From Rhodospirillales bacterium (GTDB lineage: Bacteria > Pseudomonadota > Alphaproteobacteria > Acetobacterales > Acetobacteraceae): a stretch of 14,150 nucleotides of DNA. Shown here piece after piece: positions 1-5,277 of the stretch. Each line of letters starts with the position of its first letter. Within the stretch, counting starts at the first letter, position 1. Where the stretch lies: positions 1-14,150 of the forward strand of contig CAHJXG010000257.1 in assembly GCA_903644035.1 (NCBI GenBank), written 5' to 3'. A program made the position numbers and the translations under genes. The notes below the pieces were generated by a model that was given only the letters and a program-made list of their open reading frames with translations, was not told the DNA's origin and did not search any database.

Positions 1-133
1 AGGCTTCCTGCCACTCGTCCGCGGACCAAGCGCCATACCAAACGCCAACCTCGCCCCTCTTCCAAGCTTCGACGGACACGTCACGGTCTCCCGCAACCTT
101 CATCCGCACCCGCCAGTACCGAGCTTCTGGCAT
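1..133 (-). CDS. N-terminal part of an unidentified protein, cut by the window edge
   Basis: An ATG at 133 opens a frame that runs off the left edge without a stop (44 codons visible). It begins MPEARYWRVRMKVAG and includes GVWYGAWSADEW. A good ribosome binding site (GGAGG) lies about 10 nt upstream, inside the end of the 55-aa gene, whose TAG stop directly abuts this ATG. The start is therefore well supported even though most of the gene is missing. It is the third gene of a tight minus-strand run, so it is probably co-transcribed and functionally linked with the two genes before it. I do not recognise the family from 44 residues. The Trp- and Arg-rich opening (YWRVRM) is seen in some restriction-type proteins, but that is only an impression. 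Confidence 0.6.
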   Translation of the reverse strand, partial: MPEARYWRVRMKVAGDRDVSVEAWKRGEVGVWYGAWSADEWQEA

Positions 134-302
134 CTATCGTTCTCCCTCCATATCCAAGGCAGCACGACCAGAAACCGACCCACGGACGCGAGCAAGCCCC
201 GTTGCCGCACCAGTGAACATCACAAGCCGATCCACCGCACGGGAAATGGGAATGGGCTTGTAGTCAGCTAGGTGCACATTTTTCCTGGAGGAAGCGACCA
301 TC
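134..302 (-). CDS. Small 55-aa protein, translationally coupled to the upstream nuclease-like gene
   Basis: The ATG at 302 overlaps the TGA stop of the preceding gene in a TGATG arrangement, a 4-nt overlap typical of translational coupling. A purine-rich GGGGAAAG lies a short distance upstream inside that gene. The product starts MVASSRKNVHLADYK and ends ALDMEGER. It is slightly basic, with no transmembrane segment or known motif. The frame stays open upstream into the neighbouring gene, but the overlap start is far more natural than a longer version buried in coding sequence. The TAG stop abuts the ATG of the next gene. The function is unknown; the size and packing suggest an accessory subunit or regulator of the same operon. 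Confidence 0.55.
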
Positions 303-894
303 AGACCACTTTCCCCAATCGGCCGTGCAACAAGGCCTCCATCCGTGCGGCAGCATTCGATTGCCAGATCCAGGATTTCGTCTCGAGGTCGTTGATCCTG
401 AGCGTAGGGGCAAAGCCATGAACCGGGGGAAGGAGGTCGCAGAGCGCGTCCCGGAAAGCGCGCTGCTTGTGTCGGCCGTTCAACCCTGGAAAGAGCGGCG
501 GCATAGGTTTGGCCCAGCCCGACTTCTCCAGCTTCTTCTTGGCAACGGATAGCCGAAGCCATTCGTGGACGTCGAATGCGACCTCGGCTGCTGCGGGGTA
601 GCATCTGAGGGTTTCAGCACGAAACAAGTTGAAGTGCTGCTTCTCGTCCACCTCAAGGATCCGCATCTGCGGGCCGACGACCAACACCGCATCGACGGTG
701 CGGCGCTCAACCGAGCGCATTTCCGTCGGAAGCTCGAGGTCAGTCAAAGAACCATAGATTTGCCGGACGACATCCCAGGCGCTTCCGCATTCGCTCCTTC
801 CTGGCCGGATGAGCCAGTCCGGCGTTAACACCAGCGAAGCGCCAAGAGCGTTCCGAACGAGTTCCACGATCCTGAATTCGATCTCTCGCGCCAT
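301..894 (-). CDS. 197-aa hypothetical protein with a PD-(D/E)XK-like nuclease motif
   Basis: Predicted cytosolic protein and first gene of a three-gene minus-strand run. Seen in the sequence: residues 66-88 carry a hydrophobic strand with Asp68 (TVDAVLVV), a short turn, then ILEVDEKQHF (Glu81, Asp83, Glu84, Gln86, His87). Acidic residues at the ends of two adjacent strands followed by a QH pair recall restriction-endonuclease-like folds such as DUF559 or Vsr-type enzymes, although the usual Lys is not in the classical place. A second block, PPLFPGLNGRHKQRAFRDAL (about 132-151), is basic and could contact nucleic acid. An in-frame TGA lies 12 nt upstream, so ATG 894 is the first possible ATG; its Shine-Dalgarno (GGGA) is very close to the start. 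The nuclease role is inferred from the motif only, but the context fits a defence operon. Confidence 0.75.
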   Translation of the reverse strand: MAREIEFRIVELVRNALGASLVLTPDWLIRPGRSECGSAWDVVRQIYGSLTDLELPTEMRSVERRTVDAVLVVGPQMRILEVDEKQHFNLFRAETLRCYPAAAEVAFDVHEWLRLSVAKKKLEKSGWAKPMPPLFPGLNGRHKQRAFRDALCDLLPPVHGFAPTLRINDLETKSWIWQSNAAARMEALLHGRLGKVV

Positions 895-1161
895 ATCCCG
901 GGTTCATATGATTGGCGCGGCAAAGAGACAACCTTTGGGACGAAGCCGCCGCACGCTCGGTGCCCACATTGGTGCTGAAACCGAGGGACGCGGCATCCTC
1001 TACCTCGTCCGTGGGAGTAAACAGGCTGATCTGCTGCTTCCACGGGTCTTAGATCCGCAGCAGTCAATGTAGCCTCGCTCGAGCTTGCTTATCACGGATG
1101 ACGTTTGAACCAGGCGCCTCCGATCTCCATATGCACACCGGCGTGTCCAAGAGGTTCCGCG
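895..1161. promoter_or_regulatory. Divergent intergenic region between the left operon and the CoiA-like gene
   Basis: About 267 bases separate the start of the minus-strand operon (894) from the preferred start of the plus-strand gene (1162), so promoters for both directions should lie here. The arms CTGCTG and CAGCAG near 1030-1065 are inverted around a loop of some 23 nt and could be an operator or weak hairpin. I do not see a convincing sigma-70 -35/-10 pair, and no small gene here has coding support. Confidence 0.3.
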
Positions 1162-2856
1162 TTGGCGGTCAGGCTTAAGGAAGCGGTGCCGGAAAAGGGT
1201 GCGGCGCAGCCGGGTCTCATTGCGGCCGCGCTTTACCAGAGGGCCAAGCACGGCATGCCCAAGTGCGCCGGATGCAGCGCCAAGCTCAAACACACCCCGG
1301 CCTATTCGAAGCATGGCGGGAGGACCCGGGTTAAAGCCCACTTCGGGCTGCGGCGGGGCCAAAAGCATGATTTCGGCTGCAAGTACGACATCGACGCCAC
1401 GCTGCGGAAGATCGTTGCCAAGTCGCGCGAGGTCCGCGACCTGGGCGCGGCGGCCCTGGTGGAGCATGTAGGCAGCCCGGAGCAGGGAAACGTGGAATTC
1501 CGGCTCCACGTCCTGCTGGTCGGGCTGGAAACAGAAGAGACTCTGGGCCGCCAGGGCGAGGATCCTGAGAAGGCATACGCGTACCGGCACTCAAAGCGGC
1601 GCCTGTCGACGTATATGAACTGCGTCGAGAGCATCGTCATGGTGGCCGACGTCGTCGGTGACGACGCGCAACTCGAGGAGAAAGTCCACGTCGTCTTCAA
1701 CGGCGAAAGGATCCCTTGGCGGGACTTCTTCTTCGGCTTCAAGGAGCACCACCGCCTTTGGCGCGCGCGTGACAAGACCCAAGGCCGCCCCGTCACGCTG
1801 GAGTTCGAACGCCGGGACTTCGAAAGGAATACCTCCGCCCCGTATCACGCTAATGGGCACTATCAGATCTCCGGCCGCTTCGGTCTCGAGGAGGGTGATC
1901 CCCCTTACAACGTGCAAGTCCAGCTTCAAGTCGAGGACAAGGCGCTGGCGTACGCGATTTGGGAAGCAAAGCAGGTGGTGGTCTGCGGTGTCCCCCGTTT
2001 CAAGGCACCGGATTTTGCCCGCTGGCGCCCGGGCAGCTATCCTCCTTTCGCCCACATCATCCTGCCCGTCTGGGACTGGAGCCAAGTCTTCGCCACCAGA
2101 GGCGGAGCGCTCGAGGCGCCGCCGATGGCTGCCGACGAGTCGGCGACGCGTGTGGCGCTGTGGGATACCGTTGCCGACATGCCCGTGGCAGGTGGCGAAG
2201 TGCCAGCCACGGGCATGCCGCCGCTAGAGGCGCAATCGTTCCCCGACATGTTGCCGATTGAGGATGCGCCGCCGAGTGGCACTGCACCGGAGCACCTGAA
2301 CACCGAGCCGGAAAAGGACAAGCCCGCAGCAGGTGGCGTAGATAAGGCCGGGGATGTGATGGATCCCAAGGTCGGAGACAAGGTTCCGTCCTCTAAGCAA
2401 GCGGATCCGAAACCCGATCCTGTCCCACTGGATCCGCAGCCCGTCAAACCCAAGGCGTGTTTTGAGGCTGAAGCTTTAAGAAACACCGGGAGCGCTGGTG
2501 AGTGGAGACCGGAAACGGAAGAGGCGGTTGCTCGTCCGGATGACGGTGCCGCTTCGGCTCAGACGCCCGCGGTCGCGGCGGAAGCAGCGCAGCTCATGGC
2601 GATGGAAGGAACAGTCTCAGCTCCAGCAGCAAGCGCCAGCCAGGTGCTGGAGCTGGAGGATGCGCAGCCGTCACCGCACGAAGCGGCCACCACCGTCTCC
2701 CTACCGACGTCCGTCACTCCGGACGCTCGATCGCGTCGTAGTCGTGGGCCCATGACGCGGGCGGCCAAGGCCGTGAAGCAACGGGCGGCGAAGGTTATGG
2801 AACGCGGTCGCTCGGTGGGACGTCGCTTCCTCGCCTGGTTCGGCGGCAGCGACTAA
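1162..2856 (+). CDS. Large hypothetical protein with CoiA-like Cys/His N-terminus, disordered linker and basic tail
   Basis: A protein of about 564 residues in three parts. The N-terminus has CAGC (CxxC), then HF followed by a spaced H and C (AHFGLRRGQKHDFGCKY), a layout like the zinc-binding start of CoiA-type competence proteins and other nuclease-linked proteins. A globular middle, about residues 80-330, is rich in Phe, Trp and charged residues (WRDFFFGFKEHHRLW, HIILPVWDWSQVF). The last ~230 residues are Pro/Ala/Asp/Lys-rich and probably disordered, ending in a basic amphipathic stretch (AAKAVKQRAAKVMERGRSVG) and FLAWFGGSD. The frame is open from a TTG at 1105, but TTG 1162 has AGAGG seven nt upstream and is preferred; ATG 1255, just before the CxxC, is another option. 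No function is known. The zinc-knuckle-like start and basic tail suggest nucleic-acid or membrane contact. Confidence 0.7.
   Translation: MAVRLKEAVPEKGAAQPGLIAAALYQRAKHGMPKCAGCSAKLKHTPAYSKHGGRTRVKAHFGLRRGQKHDFGCKYDIDATLRKIVAKSREVRDLGAAALVEHVGSPEQGNVEFRLHVLLVGLETEETLGRQGEDPEKAYAYRHSKRRLSTYMNCVESIVMVADVVGDDAQLEEKVHVVFNGERIPWRDFFFGFKEHHRLWRARDKTQGRPVTLEFERRDFERNTSAPYHANGHYQISGRFGLEEGDPPYNVQVQLQVEDKALAYAIWEAKQVVVCGVPRFKAPDFARWRPGSYPPFAHIILPVWDWSQVFATRGGALEAPPMAADESATRVALWDTVADMPVAGGEVPATGMPPLEAQSFPDMLPIEDAPPSGTAPEHLNTEPEKDKPAAGGVDKAGDVMDPKVGDKVPSSKQADPKPDPVPLDPQPVKPKACFEAEALRNTGSAGEWRPETEEAVARPDDGAASAQTPAVAAEAAQLMAMEGTVSAPAASASQVLELEDAQPSPHEAATTVSLPTSVTPDARSRRSRGPMTRAAKAVKQRAAKVMERGRSVGRRFLAWFGGSD
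2178..2217. repeat. Perfect 12-bp inverted repeat inside the linker-coding region
   Basis: CATGCCCGTGGC (2178-2189) is exactly complementary to GCCACGGGCATG (2206-2217). The 16-nt loop holds a further TGGC/GCCA pairing, so the whole could extrude as a near-continuous hairpin. It lies in codons for the Pro/Ala-rich linker and encodes a pseudo-palindromic peptide, MPVAGGEVPATGMP. Confidence 0.75.
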
Positions 2857-2943
2857 AAACCTGTTTGAGTAGTTTAACTCGCGATGGCGTGGACTGGCAC
2901 GGGATTGAGTAGGGCTTCAACATCGGACAGGAACACCGGCGAG

Positions 2944-3030
2944 CTAGGCGGTCGCATGGTATTGCTTGAAGGCAGCCAGGATCGCGTCCGGCTCGTTCGC
3001 GAAATCCACCACGTAGGAGGCCGTCCTCAA
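2944..3030 (-). pseudogene. Decayed fragment resembling the C-terminal part of a type I restriction HsdR subunit
   Basis: Between TGA (3031-3033) and TAG (2944-2946) the minus strand reads 28 codons, including SYVVDFANEPDAILAAFKQY followed by HATA. This resembles a conserved stretch of HsdR (the ATP-dependent translocase/nuclease subunit of type I restriction systems), where a VVDFVN-type motif follows the helicase domain and leads into a helix ending in a TAEL-like sequence. After the TAG the same frame continues LAGV, so the stop could be a GAG-to-TAG nonsense change. No start codon, helicase motifs or neighbouring hsdM/hsdS genes are present. The fragment is short, so the assignment rests on pattern recall. 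Confidence 0.5.
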
Positions 3031-3280
3031 TCAGACCGGCGATGTGGCTCCGAACGACATGGCCCCGAGTTCTGTGAGACTTCAGTGCGGAAAACATGGC
3101 ACCATTTATCGACATGAAAGAGGGTCCGACATCCCTCCCGACCTAATGGTCTGCGCCCCTCGCGACTTCATGGGTTGCGATCTGCCAGCCACCCAAGTTG
3201 GGGAAACCGCGTTTCCTGTGTTGCTTCCTCAGGAATTCCGGTCTAGACGCGTGCGTTTTGCAGGGTGGTCCAGCTTCCGA

Positions 3281-3523
3281 ATGTTCGACGACCTCGCCGA
3301 AGAGCTATTCAACAAGCTTTATCCAGAGTGGGAAAGCCGGTACCAGAACTTGCCAGTGAAATGGCTGGGCTATGGTACGTTCTGGATTATCGTGACAGTA
3401 GTTCTGCTATGGTTGTTAGGACTGGTCGTTGCCCCGCCATCGGCACTTTGGGATTTCAGATGGGCCATTCCTGTGATCGTGGGAGCGGTTTACATCCGTC
3501 GCTATGTCCGAGGTGAGATATAA
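3281..3523 (+). CDS. Small putative membrane protein, 80 aa
   Basis: The frame from ATG 3281 encodes MFDDLAEELFNKLYPEW, a charged N-terminal helix, then a strongly hydrophobic segment around residues 30-51 (FWIIVTVVLLWLLGLVV) and a second weaker one around 60-73, ending in a basic tail (YIRRYVRGEI). This is the profile of a small two-helix inner-membrane protein. The open frame extends upstream to 3044, but the extra residues lack hydrophobic or domain character. The Shine-Dalgarno is poor (GGTGG about 13 nt away), so the start is uncertain. The last 22 nt overlap the convergent minus-strand gene. No family is recognised, and it could be a remnant. Confidence 0.45.
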   Translation: MFDDLAEELFNKLYPEWESRYQNLPVKWLGYGTFWIIVTVVLLWLLGLVVAPPSALWDFRWAIPVIVGAVYIRRYVRGEI

Positions 3524-3759
3524 TAAGCAAAGAGGGCGACAATCATCCAATAGGACAGGGCAAGTCCACACTGCCCAGTGGCTCGGAGCATGGCCCCGGG
3601 AGCCTCATGAGATTGGTGCCAAGAGGCAATTAGCGACGCATAAGCAAGAAGGTAGCCCCCTGTCGTTGCCATAAAAGCCAGCGAGTCGAACGTTGCCCTT
3701 ATGCCTTTAGCACGCGTATCTGTGACGCGACCCGGCGCATTTCCCGCTGTCTTCGACAT
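3502..3759 (-). CDS. Small putative membrane protein, 85 aa
   Basis: ATG 3759 is preceded by AAGGAG seven nt upstream, one of the best ribosome binding sites in the window, and this decides the start; the frame stays open upstream to an ATG at 3858. The product has a basic N-terminus (MSKTAGNAPGRVTDTRAKG), a hydrophobic segment around residues 24-46 (FMATTGGYLLAYASLIAS) and a second around 65-81 (GLALSYWMIVALFAYYI), so it is probably a two-helix membrane protein with the N-terminus in the cytoplasm. It converges on, and overlaps by 22 nt, the plus-strand membrane ORF. The family is not recognised. It stands alone among decayed fragments. Confidence 0.55.
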   Translation of the reverse strand: MSKTAGNAPGRVTDTRAKGIRATFDSLAFMATTGGYLLAYASLIASWHQSHEAPGAMLRATGQCGLALSYWMIVALFAYYISPRT

Positions 3760-3907
3760 TTTGGATCTCCTTCGGGCTGACTCTCCAGTATGCAATTCGG
3801 AACGGCACGATTCAAGGAAAATTTGAAGACTGTCGCGTTGCTGCTCGCCAACAGTCATTGCCCTTGTAACTCCCGGGCGCCAAGCCGACGCCGACGGCTA
3901 GACTGGC

Positions 3908-4187
3908 TCAGTCCCGGTAGCGCGGCGCCTTTACGAGCAGCGAGAAGGCCAGGGTGGGCTGGCGACGGCTCGGGTAATAGAGGTGGTAATCGGCGAAGGA
4001 CGGGCACCAGTCGGCGAGCACCCGGACGAGCCGTCCATCGGCGATGTGCTCCTGCATCTGGTCCTCGAGCACGTAGGCCAAGCCGCCCCCTGTCAGCGCG
4101 GCGTTCAATCTCAGGGTAGTGTTGTTGAACACCAGCGGCCCCTTGACCCGCACCCTCAACTCGCGCCTGCCCTTCTCGAACTTCCAT
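3908..4187 (-). pseudogene. LysR-family transcriptional regulator, C-terminal fragment only
   Basis: The frame reads TWKFEKGRRELRVRVKGPLV, then FNNTTLRLNAALTGGGLAYV, DGRLVRVLADWCP and YHLYYPSRRQPTLAF to a natural TGA. This is the end of the effector-binding (LysR_substrate) domain, with the characteristic YYPSRRQ block near the C-terminus. A full regulator has about 300 residues with an N-terminal winged helix-turn-helix. Here only about 90 remain and the DNA-binding domain is absent, so it cannot regulate. An internal ATG at 4159 could start an 83-aa product, but it is not a plausible functional start. Homology stops abruptly near 4187, where sequence of the neighbouring dehydrogenase fragment begins on the opposite strand. 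Confidence 0.85.
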
Positions 4188-4425
4188 GTGTCGCCGGGTT
4201 GGCGTCGGCAAACACGTCCTGCTGGCCAACATGCGCCAGGAGAACGCGGACGCGACGGCCGAGGTCATGGGGAATGTCGGATACAAGGTGAGCACAGCCA
4301 CGGTGGACGTGTCCTCGCGCGAGACCGTGCATGCGCTCGTCCAGAAAGCCACGGGGCTGAGCGTCGTTACTGGGCTGATCCATGCCGCCGGGGTTTCGCC
4401 CTCGCAGGAGTCACCTGCTACGGAG
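4186..4425 (+). pseudogene. Short-chain dehydrogenase/reductase (SDR) fragment, both ends missing
   Basis: The frame encodes RRVGVGKHVLLANMRQENAD, then YKVSTATVDVSSRETVHALV and GLIHAAGVSPSQESPAT. This matches the SDR Rossmann fold after the first strand: the second strand, the DVSS position that contacts the cofactor adenine, and the NAG-like motif (HAAG). The N-terminal TGxxxGxG dinucleotide-binding loop is missing, as are the catalytic Ser and YxxxK. After about 4425 the frame continues to a stop at 4491 with residues that do not look SDR-like. The piece lies head to head with the LysR fragment, as expected for a divergently transcribed regulator and target gene whose shared promoter and 5' ends were deleted. 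Confidence 0.85.
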
Positions 4426-4488
4426 AAGGTTGCGCAGAAAAGTGAACATGGGCTGGAGAAGGTGGTACTTTTTTGTGTCCAGGAGACG

Positions 4489-4524
4489 TGATCGTTTGAT
4501 CAGGCGTCGCTAGAAAGTCGACGC
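4489..4524. repeat. Two adjacent small hairpins downstream of the STAND-accessory gene
   Basis: TGATC (4489-4493) pairs with GATCA (4498-4502), and GCGTCG (4504-4509) pairs with CGACGC (4519-4524). They lie about 20-60 nt beyond the TGA stop of the minus-strand accessory gene. No T-run follows either stem in the direction of transcription, so they do not qualify as a classical intrinsic terminator, but they could protect the 3' end of the transcript. Confidence 0.35.
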
Positions 4525-4545
4525 GTGATCGCCATTTACATGTTT

Positions 4546-5277
4546 TCATTCCAGTTCTCTTGAAATGTCGCCTTCCTTCTCCGTTTCTTTTCGCCAGCGT
4601 TGGATTAAGGTATCTAGGTCATTGCGAAGACGCTCGAGATCTTCGGTCACCGCACCCCTGACGCGGTAGCGGATCTCGGTTTCTGAAAGATTTGCCAAGT
4701 CATCGGCCGGAACGGCCTCTGTGGAGACAGTGTCCTGTTCTTCCCGCGCCGTGTTGTCTGACCCGCCGGAAGGCACGATGACCACGCGAACGATCGCGGG
4801 ATGTGACGGCCGCACCTCCTTCTCCCACCATGCAAGAAGTTCCAGTAGGACGCGCTCGTCCTGTTCGAGGGCGCCCGTCTCGGCAGCGCTCACCTCACGT
4901 GACGCGTGGGTCTGGGTAAGCAGGATCCCGCCGACCACGACCCGCGCCATGGCGTCGAAGAGATTCCGGAGCAGACCTTCCAGTCCATGTCGCGCCGCGT
5001 AAGCCGCCCAGGGATTGCCGTCCGGCATCAAGCGCGAGAGCACCGCGATCGACTCGCGGTAGCCGCCGAGCGGGTCGGCCGAGGTGGGAAGGGAGCGTCG
5101 CTTGGCCCAGAGCTTCTGGATGAGGTCGGCGGCCCGGGCATCGGCCTCCGTCTTCTCGATGCCCGTAGCCGCGTCTGCCTGGGCTATCACCTCGGCGAGA
5201 TGGTGGGCCATCCAGCGTTCTATGGTCGATCCCCTGGCGTCGAGTTCAAGGTTCCGTACCAGTTCCCGCCCAAGTGC
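4546..5277 (-). CDS. Helical accessory protein encoded next to the STAND nuclease (about 243 aa)
   Basis: Predicted soluble, mostly alpha-helical protein. Visible elements: RELVRNLELDARGSTIERWM followed by AHHLAEVIAQA near the N-terminus, LIQKLWAKRRSLP, a hydrophobic helical stretch (LFDAMARVVVGGILLTQ), an acidic low-complexity segment, and a C-terminal coiled-coil-like helix (DLERLRNDLDTLIQRWRKE). No catalytic motif is visible. Start: TTG 5277 has GAGGGA just upstream and overlaps the STAND gene by 32 nt. A GTG at 5397 has a textbook GGAGGT, but those bases are also STAND codons and that start would overlap by 152 nt, so TTG is preferred. The overlap means one transcript and probably coupled translation, pointing to a partner, chaperone or inhibitor of the STAND protein. 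No named family can be assigned by eye. Confidence 0.75.
   Translation of the reverse strand, partial: ALGRELVRNLELDARGSTIERWMAHHLAEVIAQADAATGIEKTEADARAADLIQKLWAKRRSLPTSADPLGGYRESIAVLSRLMPDGNPWAAYAARHGLEGLLRNLFDAMARVVVGGILLTQTHASREVSAAETGALEQDERVLLELLAWWEKEVRPSHPAIVRVVIVPSGGSDNTAREEQDTVSTEAVPADDLANLSETEIRYRVRGAVTEDLERLRNDLDTLIQRWRKETEKEGDISRELE

Noticed and set aside
2795..3115. 106-codon minus-strand frame covering the HsdR-like scrap
   Set aside because: It is a different reading frame from the one showing SYVVDF, has no domain character, and runs into the antisense of the CoiA-like gene.
3044..3280. N-terminal extension of the plus-strand membrane ORF
   Set aside because: The extra 79 residues have no hydrophobic, signal-peptide or domain features, and its 5' end begins opposite the HsdR-like scrap region.
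3855..4352. 165-codon minus-strand frame across the LysR and SDR fragments
   Set aside because: The LysR residues are in another frame; this one is Arg/Ala/Pro-rich shadow sequence spanning the junction of two unrelated fragments.
4489..4524. Tandem hairpins as a rho-independent terminator
   Set aside because: The stems are only 5-6 bp and no T-run follows in the direction of the minus-strand genes.
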